This document shows, in pieces, positions 47,473 through 58,300 of a DNA stretch of 64,000 nucleotides. Origin of the DNA: Planctomycetales bacterium 71-10 (GTDB lineage Bacteria > Planctomycetota > Planctomycetia > Isosphaerales > Isosphaeraceae); contig MKTT01000055.1 of assembly GCA_001898385.1 (NCBI GenBank), forward strand, positions 731-64,730. The letters are read 5' to 3'. The notes under the pieces were generated by a model. That model searched no databases. It was not told where the DNA came from and saw only the letters and a list, made by a program, of their open reading frames with translations. How positions within the stretch are numbered: the first letter of the stretch is position 1; each line of letters begins with the position of its first letter. The position numbers were made by a program, and so were the translations under genes.

Positions 47473-49404
47473 ATGCCGGCGAGGGGACTTCGGGGGTGGG
47501 GCCTTGAGGCGGCCCTGGCGGCGCTGGCGGGGGTGGTCTTCCTCGCCTGCCTGGGGTCGCTGGAACTCTGGGGCAAGCGCGAGCAGCGCCTGGCCGCGGA
47601 GGCGCTGGACACGGTCGAGAACGGCCGCTGGCTGGTGGCGACGATCCAGGGGCGGCCCCGGCTGGAGAAGCCCCCCCTGCCCCGCTGGACGATCGCCGCG
47701 CTGGCGACGGCCGTCGGCCGCTGCGACGAGGTCGTCGTCCGGCTCCCCGGCGCGCTCGCGGCCCTGGGGACGGTGGCCCTGACGTACCTGATCGGCCTGC
47801 ACCTCGGCGGCCGGCCGCTGGCGCGGGCGGCGGCGATGATCCTCGTCACCATCCCCCTGTTCATCGCCGAGGCGCGCCAGGCCGGGCAGGACGTGCCGCT
47901 CGCCTTCTTCACCACGCTGGCGATCTACGCGGCGGTGCGCCGGCTCGACATCCCTTCTCCCCTCGGGGTGCTCCATCGAAAACATGGGAGTACGAGCATA
48001 AATCCCCCCTTCTCCCCTCGTGGGAGAAGGTGCCCCGGAGGGGCGGATGAGGGGGCGCGCGACCGGAAGCCTGCGGCCCCCCCCCTCATCCGGCCTTCGG
48101 CCACCTTCTCCCACGAGGGGAGAAGGATGCTCGGCATCGGCCTGCTCGGAGGTCGCGAGGAGCGATCGGGTTCCTGGCGCTCGGCCGTCCTCTTCCACGT
48201 CGCGATCGGCCTGGGGTTCCTCTGCAAGGGGCCGGTGATCGTGGCGATCGTCGCCGCGGCGCTGGCGCCGTGGGCGATCGCGGCCGGGACGGGCCGGCGG
48301 CTGGCGCGGCTGGCGTTCCACCCGATCGGCCTGCCGACGTCCCTGGCGCTGGCGCTCGGCTGGCCCGTCCCGGTCTGGCTCGCCGACCCGAACGCGGCGG
48401 GGGTGTGGGCGGCGGAGATCGGCCAGAAGACCGGGGCGCTGCCGATCGTCCATCGCGAGCGCGTCGGGTTCCTGCTCCAGTGGCCGGCGCTGGTACTCCC
48501 CTGGGTGGCGGCGGGGGCGGCGGGCCTGGGGCTCCCGTTCCGTCGCGATCGCGACCCCCGCGCCTGGATCGGCTGGTCGTGGTCGGTCGGGGTGGCGATC
48601 CTGCTGGGCTTCTGGGCCGTGGCCAAGCCCAACTATTACGTCCCCTGCCTCCCCGGCTTCGCGCTCATGGCCGGCGCGGCCTGGCTGGGGCTCGACAGCC
48701 GGGCCGCCGACGGCGACCGCCGGGCGCGGGTCGCGCTCGATGTCCAATGGGGGCTCTGGTCGATCCTCGGGGCCGGCGCCCTGGCGACGGCCGGCCGCGC
48801 GCTGGGGGTCGACGCCCCCGCGTGGTGCGCGACGATGGCCGGGGCGGCGGCCGGCGCGGGCCTGGCGGGCGCCTTCGCGACGCGGCGGGGGCGAGGGGCC
48901 GCGGCGATGACGCCGGCGCTCGTGGCGACGGCCGTCGCGGTGGTCGTGGGCTACGGGTTCGTCGCGCCGGGGGCGAACCCGAAGCGGGGCCACGCCGAGG
49001 TCGCCCGCGCCATCGATCGGGCCGTCCCCCCCCAGGTCGACACCCTCGACTTCTTCCACGAGCTGGACGAGGGCCTCTGGTTCTACCTGCGGGGCCGCCG
49101 GCTGGCCGCGGTCCCCGGCAGCCAGCCTCGCTACAACGACGCCTTCGAACAGGTCTCCGCCGACGCGCCCCGCGCCCGCCTGGTCGTGCGATCGAAGAAG
49201 GTCCTCGCCGACTGGCTCCGCGACCCCTCCCGCGACGGCTCCTACCTCCTGGTCCGCGACAAGGTCTACGACGTCCTCGCCGACGACCTGGCGGGGGCCG
49301 CCGTCCCCGTCCTCCGCGAGGGGGAGACTCGCAGGAACGGCCTGGTCCTCCTGCGCATCGACCCGCCGCGCACCGCCGCCGCCGCCGATCGCACGCCCTT
49401 CTGA
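47473..49404 (+). CDS. GT39/ArnT-like membrane glycosyltransferase with repeat insertion (643 aa)
   Basis: The N-terminal part has the first membrane helix and the conserved loop KREQRLAAEALDTVENGRWL then RPRLEKPPLPRW, as in PMT/ArnT proteins that transfer sugars from lipid carriers; the usual acidic pair in the first loop reads KRE here. LGFLCKGPVIVAIV and AKPNYYVPCLPGFALMAG are later family marks. Residues about 160-235 (PSPLGVLHRKHGSTSINPPF ...) are not part of the family: they encode an inserted palindromic repeat. The protein may still work, as the insertion is in frame in a loop. Confidence 0.8.
   Translation: MPARGLRGWGLEAALAALAGVVFLACLGSLELWGKREQRLAAEALDTVENGRWLVATIQGRPRLEKPPLPRWTIAALATAVGRCDEVVVRLPGALAALGTVALTYLIGLHLGGRPLARAAAMILVTIPLFIAEARQAGQDVPLAFFTTLAIYAAVRRLDIPSPLGVLHRKHGSTSINPPFSPRGRRCPGGADEGARDRKPAAPPLIRPSATFSHEGRRMLGIGLLGGREERSGSWRSAVLFHVAIGLGFLCKGPVIVAIVAAALAPWAIAAGTGRRLARLAFHPIGLPTSLALALGWPVPVWLADPNAAGVWAAEIGQKTGALPIVHRERVGFLLQWPALVLPWVAAGAAGLGLPFRRDRDPRAWIGWSWSVGVAILLGFWAVAKPNYYVPCLPGFALMAGAAWLGLDSRAADGDRRARVALDVQWGLWSILGAGALATAGRALGVDAPAWCATMAGAAAGAGLAGAFATRRGRGAAAMTPALVATAVAVVVGYGFVAPGANPKRGHAEVARAIDRAVPPQVDTLDFFHELDEGLWFYLRGRRLAAVPGSQPRYNDAFEQVSADAPRARLVVRSKKVLADWLRDPSRDGSYLLVRDKVYDVLADDLAGAAVPVLREGETRRNGLVLLRIDPPRTAAAADRTPF
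48004..48128. repeat. Palindromic repeat inserted in a coding region
   Basis: CTTCTCCCCTCGTGGGAGAAGG and GATGAGGGGG are repeated in inverted order as CCCCCTCATC and CCTTCTCCCACGAGGGGAGA (split here for length), making a near-perfect 45 bp stem around about 26 bp. Related to the MITE-like copies A-C. It is translated in frame as part of the GT39-like protein. Confidence 0.7.
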
Positions 49405-49900
49405 CGGCTCGCCCCGCACTACGCCGGGACGCGCGCCGGCAAGCCCTCCGGATGCGCGGGAGATTGCCGCCCCGCCGGGACGCTCCGGTGCCGTCGACCC
49501 TGGCGATCGCGGGGCCGATCGGGCCGCGAGTTTGAGGATTGTCCGGAATTCGCCCTCGTCTCACTTTGCGCCTTTTATCCATCTTCGCCGACCCCGACGA
49601 CCGGCAAATGCGTCGACGTAAAGCGTTGGTGCAAAAGGCGAAGCGGGTTCAAGGGCCCGCACCGCGATGACGATACAACAGGTGTTCGCCACGGGGCCCA
49701 AGAGACCCGAGGCGAGAAGCGGACGGGAGCACCGAACTCTGGTGGCGTCGGATTGCGGGGGGGCCGGGAAGGCCCCGGGTCCCGGGAAGACCTCAACCGC
49801 GGGCCGACGTCATGGATGACCGAAACGAGACGAGGTCGAGCGAACGGTCGACCGGGATCGCGGTCCTCGTTTGATAGCTACTTTAGGAGAGCTTTCTCCC
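49405..49900. other. Intergenic region
   Basis: About 500 bp without a gene. TTTGCGCCTTTT (49565) and GCAAAAGGCGAA (49631) form a loose inverted repeat. An A/T-rich patch just before 49895 probably holds the start signals of the next gene. Nothing else seen. Confidence 0.35.
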
Positions 49901-50533
49901 ATGTTGAAGCCCTTGACGCTGACCCTCAGCCTTGCCCTGGCCCTTGGGTTCTGCAGCGCGGCGATGGCGGGCGGTTTCGACGGCGGGTGCGCCACCTGCG
50001 GCCTGGCCTCGCCCCAGGGCGGGCCGATCGCGAGCCCCCAGGGCTACGTCCCGACGGCCGGCTGCGACGAGTGCGCCCCCGCGAAGAAGTGCAACCTCTT
50101 CGGCCACCTGGGCGGCAAGCTCGACGGCCTGCACTGCAAGCTGAAGGGCCTGCTGCACCCGCCGGTCACCTATGAGTGGGTCCTGAAGAAGAAGCGGCTG
50201 TGGGGCCACAAGGGTGGCTGCGGCGACAGCGGCTGCGACCAGGGCTGCGGCCCGGTCGAGACCGTCTACCCGACCTCCCAGGTCGCCCCGACCTCCCAGG
50301 CCTTCCCCGCCCCCCAGGCCGCCCCGCAGAGCTATGCCGCCCCGCAGAGCTACGCCGCCCCGCAGGCGGCCCCCGTCTACGGTGCCGGCCAGCACACCTA
50401 CCTGAGCAAGCCCGCCGCGACCGTCGCCTCGGTCCCGGCCGAGATCACCCCTTCGCTGACCGGCGAAGAGGTGCCCCCGGCCCCCGAGGTCAAGACCGGC
50501 GGCCTGCTCCTGCCGACCCCGGCCAGCGAGTGA
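49901..50533 (+). CDS. Secreted Cys/Pro/Gln-rich protein (210 aa)
   Basis: Signal peptide MLKPLTLTLSLALALGFCSA then AMAGG. The mature part has CxxC pairs (CATC, CDEC) and a Cys/Gly block (GGCGDSGCDQGCGP). A low-complexity stretch of Pro/Ala/Gln with the tandem unit QSYAAPQ follows. Such proteins are common in planctomycete envelopes; function unknown. TAGGAGA lies upstream of ATG 49901. Confidence 0.7.
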   Translation: MLKPLTLTLSLALALGFCSAAMAGGFDGGCATCGLASPQGGPIASPQGYVPTAGCDECAPAKKCNLFGHLGGKLDGLHCKLKGLLHPPVTYEWVLKKKRLWGHKGGCGDSGCDQGCGPVETVYPTSQVAPTSQAFPAPQAAPQSYAAPQSYAAPQAAPVYGAGQHTYLSKPAATVASVPAEITPSLTGEEVPPAPEVKTGGLLLPTPASE

Positions 50534-50577
50534 CGCCCGTCACGCAACCCGCCTGAATCGCGATCCGATTCGACCTG

Positions 50578-50612
50578 AAGGCCCGGCGACGCCCACCGCG
50601 ACGCCGGGCCTT
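50578..50612 (+). terminator. Strong hairpin terminator
   Basis: AAGGCCCGGCG and CGCCGGGCCTT make a perfect 11 bp stem, 45 bp after the stop of the secreted protein gene. A T-rich tail is short (CGGCGTTTCG), as is usual in high-GC genomes. Confidence 0.65.
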
Positions 50613-50823
50613 CGGCGTTTCGAATAAAAGGCCGTCCGGGACGAACCCCCGCTAGATGGCGCTTGATCCCAACAGGACGAGGGCTGCAGCCTTTAGCTAT
50701 TCTTAATAACTAAGGGTCGACATCTGTCGGGGCCGGTCGATACAATCCGTCCCGGTTCAGCAAGTCTTCAAAGGTCGTTCCATCATCATTGGCTTCATCT
50801 TCAACTCTCCGGAGGGTGACCGA
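50613..50823. other. AT-richer intergenic leader of the DUF1559 gene
   Basis: About 210 bp with a marked drop in GC near 50690-50720 (CTATTCTTAATAACTAAGGG), probably the promoter region. GGAGGG precedes ATG 50824. No gene. Confidence 0.35.
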
Positions 50824-51966
50824 ATGCCGCATCCCGCTTCGAAGGCCCGACGAGCCTTCACGCTCATCGAGCTTCTGGTCGTCATCGCCATCATCGCCGT
50901 GCTGATCGCGCTGCTGCTGCCGGCCGTGCAGGCGGCGCGCGAGGCCGCCCGCCGGGCCCAGTGCGTCAACAACCTGAAGCAGATCGGGCTGGCCGCGCAC
51001 AACTACCTGTCGCAGCAGAACGTCTTCCCGCCGCTGGTGCAGAACCGATCATCGATGACCGCCGCCGCCAACCCGAGCGGGCTCGACCATTGGCCGCTGG
51101 ACTGGACGGCCTCGCTCCTCTCGCAGATCGAGCAGGCGCCGCTGTACAACTCGCTGAACTGGTGCTTCGGCGGCGGCAACGGGCAGGCCACCTTCCCGGC
51201 GAACCTGACGGTCCTGCGAACGATGGTGGGATCGATGCAGTGCCCGTCGGAGAGCATCCGGGTCCCGACCAACGCCTGGGGCTGGAAGAGCTACGTGGCC
51301 AACGTCGGCGGGCCGGCGTGCATCGACGTCTTCAACGGGGCCCTGGTCCCCATGCGGAGCGACCCGGGCAACTATCCGGGGAATTCCACGATCGACGCCA
51401 TCCCGAGCATGAACTGCTCCCCGACCGGCGTGGAGGGCTTCACCGACGGCACGTCCAACACCGCCATGTTCAGCGAGACCTTGCTGGGCACCGGCAAGGC
51501 GGCGAACAGCATCACCATCGCCTCGACGAACCGCAAGTCGGTCTACCTGTTCCCCAGCGGTCTGAACATCGGCTACAACCTGGGGGCCACCGGCAACACG
51601 CAGGCGCTGCAATTCGTCAACACCTGCAAGGGGCTCCCCGGCACGACCGCGGGGTACGGCGGCCTGGCGCCGGCCAACGGCAACTTCTGGGTCACCGGCC
51701 ACGTCGGCTCCACCCTGATGTACGACGCCTACAACCACTGGCTGGCGCCGAACGCGGCCGGCTGCTACAACTCGGCCGACGGCAACACCGGCGGCTGGGG
51801 CAACCCGCTGGACGGCTGCCCGCCGAGCAGCAACCACACCGGCGGCGTCAACGTCGCGTTCGCCGATGGCTCGGTGAAGTTCGTCAAGGACACCATCGCG
51901 ATCCCGACCTGGTGGGCCCTCGGCAGCCGCAACGGCGGCGAGGTCATCAGCTCCGACGCCTATTGA
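50824..51966 (+). CDS. DUF1559 prepilin-like protein (380 aa)
   Basis: The N-terminal type IV pilin signature is [20 protein letters not shown] followed by [19 protein letters not shown], cut before the Phe and methylated in known pilins. The large beta domain ends with [20 protein letters not shown], the C-terminal DUF1559 box (H-x-GG...ADGSV). The family is expanded in planctomycetes; roles at the cell surface or in secretion are assumed. Followed by a small lipoprotein and a TPR gene, a typical trio. Confidence 0.9.
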   Translation: MPHPASKARRAFTLIELLVVIAIIAVLIALLLPAVQAAREAARRAQCVNNLKQIGLAAHNYLSQQNVFPPLVQNRSSMTAAANPSGLDHWPLDWTASLLSQIEQAPLYNSLNWCFGGGNGQATFPANLTVLRTMVGSMQCPSESIRVPTNAWGWKSYVANVGGPACIDVFNGALVPMRSDPGNYPGNSTIDAIPSMNCSPTGVEGFTDGTSNTAMFSETLLGTGKAANSITIASTNRKSVYLFPSGLNIGYNLGATGNTQALQFVNTCKGLPGTTAGYGGLAPANGNFWVTGHVGSTLMYDAYNHWLAPNAAGCYNSADGNTGGWGNPLDGCPPSSNHTGGVNVAFADGSVKFVKDTIAIPTWWALGSRNGGEVISSDAY

Positions 51967-52087
51967 TCGCTCCCCAAAACGGCCCGATCTCGGGACCGAG
52001 GGCCCGGCGCATCGCGTCGCGGCCCTCGGTCCGTCGTGGCCGTCGCCCCCCCATCCGACTCGCAATCCTACTCGGAGACCTCTCTCG

Positions 52088-52306
52088 ATGCGCAAGGCCC
52101 TGATCCCCGCGCTGCTCGCGGCCCTGGTGGCGACCTCCCTCCCCGGCTGCGGCGATGACGGCGGCGACATCCCGGTCTCGGAAGACGCCCCCAAGCAGGC
52201 CGACTTCGACGCCATGAAGGACATGATGAACAAGAACGCCAAGGTCAAGCCCTCGAAGAAGGCCGACGCGCCGAAGGCCGACGCGGCCGAGAAGAAGGCC
52301 GACTGA
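52088..52306 (+). CDS. Small lipoprotein (72 aa)
   Basis: The signal peptide ends in a lipobox LPGC (MRKALIPALLAALVATSLPG then C). The mature part is short, acidic, then Lys/Ala-rich (KKADAPKADAAEKKAD). Anchored to the membrane by lipid after LspA cleavage. Encoded after the DUF1559 gene, with which it probably acts. Confidence 0.75.
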   Translation: MRKALIPALLAALVATSLPGCGDDGGDIPVSEDAPKQADFDAMKDMMNKNAKVKPSKKADAPKADAAEKKAD

Positions 52307-52334
52307 AGTCGACGCGAGCCGGGGGAAGCGCGAG

Positions 52335-53528
52335 ATGCGGCGGAGCCGAGTGGGGACCATCGCCGGGGCCGCGGCCCTGGTCGCGGCGACCGCGCTCGGC
52401 GTCGCCCGGCTCGCCTCCCGCCGGCCCGACCCGGTCGCGCTGCTGGCGCAGGCCCAGGCCGACTTCCAATCCGGGCGGTTCGAAGCCGCCCGCGCCGGGC
52501 TCGACCGCCTGGCGACCGTCCGCCCGCCGCTGCCGATGGAGCGCATGGCCCGCGCCCAGGTCGCCGAGGCGCAGGGCCGGGCCGACGACGCGCTGGCCGA
52601 GGCCGGCGCGATCTTCGACGACCCCGCGCTCGGCCCGCTCGCCCATCTCCTGGCCGGCCGGGTCGAGGTCGCCCGCCACCGCCTCCGCCCCGCCGAGGCC
52701 CACTTCCTCAAGGCCGCCGAGGGCCTGCCGGCCGAGCCCCAGCCGTATGATGAGCTGGCGTATATCTACAACCTCCAGCACCGCTGGGCGGACTTCGACC
52801 GCGTCATGCTGGCCCTCTCCGACCGCCGGGGGCTGACGTTCGAGCGGCTGCTGCACTGGGGCAAGGCCCGCCACGCCACCTGGGACCCTCGCGAGGACAG
52901 CGAGACCCTCGCCGCGTGCGTCGCCGCCGATCCCGACGACCGCGCCTCCCGCCTGGTGCTGGCCGAGGGCCTGTACCGCCTCAACGAGATCGAGCAGGCC
53001 GAAGACGCCCTCGCGGCCCTGCCGGCCGACGACCTGGACGCCCTCGCGCTGCGGGCGTCGTTCGCGGTCGAGCGCGGCGAGGACGTGAAGGCCGAGGGGC
53101 TGATCCGCGACGCCCCGCCGGACGCCCCGGCGCTCGCCGAGGTCCGGGCCCGCCTGGCGCTCAAGCGAGGCGACGCCAGGGCCGCCGTCGCCGCCTTCCG
53201 CCAGGCGCTCGGGGCGAAGCCAAACGACCGGGCGCTGATGCACGGCCTGGGGACCGCCCTGCGCCTGGCCGGCGAACCCGACGCCGCGGCCGAATGCTTC
53301 CGCGAGGCCGATCGCTACGACGCCATCTCCCCCCTGATCGCCCGCGCCGCGACGTCGAAGGGCTCGAAGGACCCGAGCCTCCCCCCCCTCCTCTCGGCCG
53401 CCTGCGCCGCCGCCGGCCGGCTCCCCGAGGCCCTCGCCTGGGCCCGCCTCGCCCTGACGAACGACCCCCTCGACCGCGAGGCCCAGCAGGCCGTCCATCG
53501 CCTGGAGCGCGAGGTGGGCGCACGGTAG
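52335..53528 (+). CDS. TPR-repeat protein with N-terminal anchor (397 aa)
   Basis: A hydrophobic N terminus (TIAGAAALVAATALGVARLA) is followed by helical tetratricopeptide-like repeats (AQADFQSGRFEAARAGLDRL; ARLALKRGDARAAVAAFRQA then LGAKPNDRALM). It probably acts as a periplasmic or membrane-bound scaffold. Lies 28 bp after the lipoprotein gene in the same orientation. Confidence 0.8.
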   Translation: MRRSRVGTIAGAAALVAATALGVARLASRRPDPVALLAQAQADFQSGRFEAARAGLDRLATVRPPLPMERMARAQVAEAQGRADDALAEAGAIFDDPALGPLAHLLAGRVEVARHRLRPAEAHFLKAAEGLPAEPQPYDELAYIYNLQHRWADFDRVMLALSDRRGLTFERLLHWGKARHATWDPREDSETLAACVAADPDDRASRLVLAEGLYRLNEIEQAEDALAALPADDLDALALRASFAVERGEDVKAEGLIRDAPPDAPALAEVRARLALKRGDARAAVAAFRQALGAKPNDRALMHGLGTALRLAGEPDAAAECFREADRYDAISPLIARAATSKGSKDPSLPPLLSAACAAAGRLPEALAWARLALTNDPLDREAQQAVHRLEREVGAR

Positions 53529-53531
53529 CCG

Positions 53532-53803
53532 CCGGCTGTATCTTTGAGATTTGGCGGAACGCGTCGGAGTCGAGGAGGCGTCCTAACGGCCTTCCCCCCT
53601 GGCGGGGGAAGGTGGCCCGCAGGGCCGGATGAGGGGGACGACGCGCCAGACGGCCGTCGGAGCCCGAGCCGGTCGAGCGGGCTTTCGGAGCCCGACGGTG
53701 CCCGTGCTTCGCGTCCCCCTCATCTGACCGCTGCGCGGTCTGTCTTCCCCCGCGAGGGGGGAAGACGTCCGGCGCGATCCGCCAGGATCCAAACGGACGC
53801 CCT
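53532..53803. repeat. MITE-like inverted-repeat element, copy C
   Basis: Same plan as copy A: hairpins CTTCCCCCCTGGCGGGGGAAG and CTTCCCCCGCGAGGGGGGAAG, inner GGATGAGGGGGACGACGCGC and its partner. The outer ends (GGCTGTATCTTTGAGATTTG and the complement of GCGTCCGTTTGGATCCTGGC) are degenerate inverted repeats. It fills the gap between the TPR gene and xseA. Confidence 0.7.
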
Positions 53804-53902
53804 AGCCGCGGAGGCGGTTGTCGAGCCGGGCGTTTCCTGCGACGATGGTCCGCCGGCCCCGAGCCGGGCCCCCGGCGCAGGCCACGGACGACGAGCGCGA
53901 CC

Positions 53903-55063
53903 ATGACGAGCTTCCCCTGGTTCCAGGCGTCGGACAACCCCTACGGCGTGGCCTTCGAGACGGTCGGCGGGCTGACCGAGCGGATCAAGGACGCCCTGGA
54001 GGCCGACTTCGGCGACGTGGCGATCCGCGGCGAGGTCTCGAACCTCGCCCGGCCCCGGTCCGGCCACCTGTACTTCAGCCTGAAGGACCACGAGGCGTCC
54101 GTCCGCGTGGTGATGTGGCGCGGCGACGCCCAGCGCCTCCCCTTCGACCTGTCCGACGGCCTGGCCGTCCGGCTGGTCGGCCGCCTGACGGTCTACAAGC
54201 CGCGCGGGGAGTATCAGGTCATCGCCCAGGCCGTCGAGCCCGAGGGGATGGGCGCGGCCGAGCTGGCGTTCCGACAACTCTTCGCGCGGCTCTCCGCCGA
54301 GGGCCTCTTCGACCCCGACCGCAAGCGTCCCCTGCCCCGCTTCCCGCGCCGGATCGCCGTGGTCACCAGCCCCACCGGCGCGGCCGTGCGCGACCTGCTG
54401 CAGGTCACCGGCCGGCGCTGGGGCGGGACCGACGTCCTCATCGTGCCGACGCGCGTGCAGGGGATCGGCGTCGGCCGCGAGATCGCCGCGGCCATCGAGC
54501 TGGCCGGGCTCGCGCCGGGGGTCGAGGTCGTCGTCGTCGCCCGCGGCGGCGGTAGCGCCGAGGACCTGGGCCCGTTCAACGATGAGGTCGTGGTGCGAGC
54601 GATCGCCGCCTGCCCCGTCCCGGTCGTCGCCGCGGTGGGCCACGAGATCGACGTGACGCTCGCCGACCTGGCCGCCGACCGCCGGGCGCTGACCCCCAGC
54701 GAGGCCGGCGAGCTGGTCGTCCCCGACGCGGCCGAGATCGCCATGCACCTGGACCGGCTGGGCCAGGCCCTCCGCCACGCCGGCGCGTCCCGCCTCCGCG
54801 ACGCCCGCGCCCGGCTCGACGCCCTGACGCGCGGCCTGGCCGCCACGGCGACCCACGACCTGGAACGCCGACGCCACCGCCTCGACCGCCTGAAGACCTC
54901 GCTCGACGCCCTCGACCCCGAGGCCGTCCTCGCCCGCGGCTACAGCCTGACCCTGGCCGAAGACGGGCGGACCGTCGTCCGCGACGCCTCCCAGGCCCCG
55001 CCGGGCTCCCTCCTCCATACCCGGCTGGCCTCCGGCCGGCTCCGCTCTCGCGTCGAATCCTGA
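53903..55063 (+). CDS. xseA: Exodeoxyribonuclease VII large subunit
   Basis: A 386-residue protein. The OB-fold N terminus is IRGEVSNLARPRSGHLYFSL, followed by the catalytic domain with IAVVTSPTGAAVRDLLQVTG, ARGGGSAEDLGPFNDE and VVAAVGHEIDVTLADLAADR. With the small subunit it degrades single-stranded DNA into acid-soluble oligonucleotides in repair. It is somewhat shorter in the coiled-coil region than the E. coli protein. Its usual partner xseB lies not next to it but 8 kb downstream. Confidence 0.95.
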   Translation: MTSFPWFQASDNPYGVAFETVGGLTERIKDALEADFGDVAIRGEVSNLARPRSGHLYFSLKDHEASVRVVMWRGDAQRLPFDLSDGLAVRLVGRLTVYKPRGEYQVIAQAVEPEGMGAAELAFRQLFARLSAEGLFDPDRKRPLPRFPRRIAVVTSPTGAAVRDLLQVTGRRWGGTDVLIVPTRVQGIGVGREIAAAIELAGLAPGVEVVVVARGGGSAEDLGPFNDEVVVRAIAACPVPVVAAVGHEIDVTLADLAADRRALTPSEAGELVVPDAAEIAMHLDRLGQALRHAGASRLRDARARLDALTRGLAATATHDLERRRHRLDRLKTSLDALDPEAVLARGYSLTLAEDGRTVVRDASQAPPGSLLHTRLASGRLRSRVES

Positions 55064-55399
55064 CGCACCGGCGGCGTCGACGCCCCGTCGCCCTCCCCGC
55101 GCCGGCGGAAGCACACATCCCCCCCTGCGCGCATCGATCGCCACAAGGCCAAGGTAGGCGAAAAGTTGCGCAGCGTCAGGTCGCCAACCGTCCCGAATTT
55201 GCACTTTAGATAATCTAGGAGATTTAAGGACAGGGCACGCTTGATCCCGCATTGTAAATTTGGGTATTTTGGGATATTGGCAACAGAGATCGCCCCTCCC
55301 CTCACTAGCGAAGGGGGAGGGGCGGCCAGATACGGCCCGCGAACCGGTTTGATCTCTCCCCAATCGTTCGACACCCGTTGATCCGAAGGACATGCAGCC
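55064..55399. promoter_or_regulatory. AT-richer leader of the first giant surface protein gene
   Basis: A clear low-GC patch at 55180-55280, with several -10-like boxes, followed by a strong hairpin (CGCCCCTCCCC 55291-55301 with GGGGAGGGGCG 55314-55324) without a T run. The hairpin lies in the presumed 5' leader of the 55400 gene, about 75 bases before its start, and may regulate it. Confidence 0.45.
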
Positions 55400-58300
55400 A
55401 TGAAAGCAGCGACGACGCGGCATGGTCAGCCCCTGGTGAGTTGGGGTTCCTGGAACAACAGCGAAGGGGCGGCGCGTCGGAAGCGTCGGCGGCGGGGCGA
55501 GGCGCTGCGGCGGATCGAGGGGCTGGAGGATCGTCGGCTGCTGGCGGCGGGGATCAGCATCGACGCGGCGTCGTTCCTGCGCTACGACGGCGACGCCCTG
55601 GCGACCGAGGGGGTGACGGTCACGCTGACGGGTTCGACCTATCGGTTCACGTCGAACAACGACATCGTCATCGGGGCGAACGCGCCGGGGCTGCCGATCT
55701 CGCACCCGGGCGGCGACCCGAAGGTGGTGGAGGTCGAGGGGATCACCGGGATGAACCTGGTGGTCTACACGGCGGGCAGCACGGCCGACGTGGAGAGCAC
55801 CGCGGTCCCGACCGCCTTCTACACCGAGGCGGGCTCGGCCGGGTCGAAGCTGACGGTGGGCGACTCCGGCGACCTCTCGGGGATCGCGGCCCAGGTCTCG
55901 CTGGTGAACGCGGGGGCGGTCTCGGACGTCGCCGCCGAGCTGGACGGCTCGGCCGGGACGACGGCCGGTGCCTGGACGCTCCAGCAGGACGGCGTCAACC
56001 TGGCGCGGCTCCTCGGCTTCGGCGCGACCGGCGCGGAGCTGGTCTACACGCCGTCGCTCCTCTCCGGCCTGACGCTCAAGAACGCGGCCGGCCAGGCCAA
56101 CAAGCTGACCGTGAACTTCGACACGGGCACGCCGCTGCCGGTCGGCACGCTCACCTACGACGGCGGGTCCACCGGCGGAGCGGGCTCCAGCGACCTGGTC
56201 CTGATCGGCGACCCGGGCCCGGACTTCGACACCGAGACCTACACGACGGCGGGGGCCGGGGCCGGCTCGATCGAGCTTGAGGAGGAGGGCGACGGCGCCA
56301 CCTACCTCGTCGACTTCAGCGGCCTCTCGACGCACAGCGTCTACGACACCGTGCCGGCGGTGAACTACGTCTTCAATTACACCGGCGACCCGGACTTCGG
56401 CGTCCTGGTGGCCGCGGGCGCGAACTCGGCGGATACGGGGGACGTCCAGACGCTGGGGATCACGTCCGCGAGCTTCCTCCCCGCGTTCGCCGACACCCAC
56501 GTCGCGAACAAGACGAACGTCACCATCAACCAGACCGCCGCGGCGGCCTCGTACACGGTCACGCTGAACTACGGCCTGGACGAGCCCGTCGCCGGCCTGG
56601 CCGCGCTGACGGTCAACCAGGGGTCCGGCGACGACGCGGCCGAGGTCGAGGGCCTCCCCCCGGATGCGACCTTCGCGCTGAACCAGGGCGGAGGCAACGA
56701 CACCGCGACCGTGCAGTTCGCCGCGGCGGCCGCGACGCTCGGGACCACGCTGGACGGCGGCCCGGGGACCGATCGGCTGACCATCGACGTCGACGGGCTG
56801 GACATCACGCCGGCGAACTTCTTCGTCAATCCGGACGGCTCGGTCACGATCCGGACGTCCTCCGACCCCGACGTGCTCACCTACAACAACTACGAGAGCA
56901 TCGTCATCGACGGCGCCTTCGGCATCGAGGTGGACGTCACGGCGAGCCCGATCGCGGCGGTCCAGGGGGTCCGGCTGGTCGACGCGCCGGTGGGGACGTT
57001 CCGGGTCTCCGGCGACGCGGGGATCCAGGCGACGGCCGCGCAGTTCGGCGCGACGATCGCCTGGGGCGACGGCTCGACGTCGGCCGGGACGATCGTCCAG
57101 GACGCCTCGGATCCGACGGTCTTCTACGTCTACGGGACGCACACCTACACCGGCACGACGTCGCCGCTGCCGACCACGCTGACGGTCCGGACGCAGCCGA
57201 CGTCGACCACGGTCCTGATCGGCTCGTCGCCGGTGACGTTCAACACGCTCGCCGAGACGGGCTCGGACGGCGACGAGGCGACGATCACGGCGACCGAGCT
57301 GGCCGCGCTGGTCCCGACGGTCTACGGCGTGCCGATCCACGGGGTCGAGGGCGGGGCGCTGACGAACGCTCTGGTCGGCGCGTTCACGTCGTCGGCGACG
57401 GCGACGGCCGCCGACTTCGTCGCGACGGTGGCCTGGGGCGACGGCACGACGACCACGGGGACGATCGTCCAGGACGCGTCGAACCCGTCGGTCTACTACA
57501 TCTACGGCTCGCACACCTACTACGCCCCCGGCCAGGGGCTGGCGACGTCGATCACCGTCAAGAGCCTGGCGACGTCCTTCCAGCAGCTCGTGGGCGGCTC
57601 GCCCGTCACCTTCTTCCGGCCGGCCGGCGCGGCCGTCTCGCAGGCGTCGCAGGCGTTCATCGACGACGCGCCGATCGACGTGGCCGTGAACGCGGTCTCC
57701 GGCTTCGAGAACATCGCGATCGCCACGTCCGACCCGATCGTGGCGACGTTCACCGACCTGGGCGGGGTCGACCCGAGCGACGCCGACCCGGCCGCGGGCT
57801 ACACCGCGACGATCTACTGGGGCGACGGCTCCGCGGGCGTGGGCGCCGTGTCGATCCAGCGGATCGGGACGACGACGCGGTTCATCGTGACGGCGGCGCC
57901 GCACATCTACGCGACGCCGGGCTCGTACCCGATCACGGTGGTCGTGGCCCAGGCGGGCGAGCCGACGCTCGGCATCGGCACGGGGGTCGCGACGATCGCC
58001 GACGCGCCGCTGAACCAGACCTCCTCGCAGCCGACGATCCCGGACGCGACCGAGGGCGTGCGGATCGTCGACGCGCGGCTCGGCTCGTTCGTGGACGCCA
58101 ACCCGCTGGCGACCACCGACCAGTTCACGGTGACGGTCGACTGGGGAGACGGGACGGGCCTCCAGGCGGCGCGGGTGATCCAGCCCGGCGGCGTCGGGAC
58201 GACGTTCTACGTCGTCGGCTCGCACACCTACGCCAGCTCGATCCCGGCCGGCGGCGCGCCGACGATCCACGGCCCCGGCCCCTTCGCGGCGCTGTCGCCC

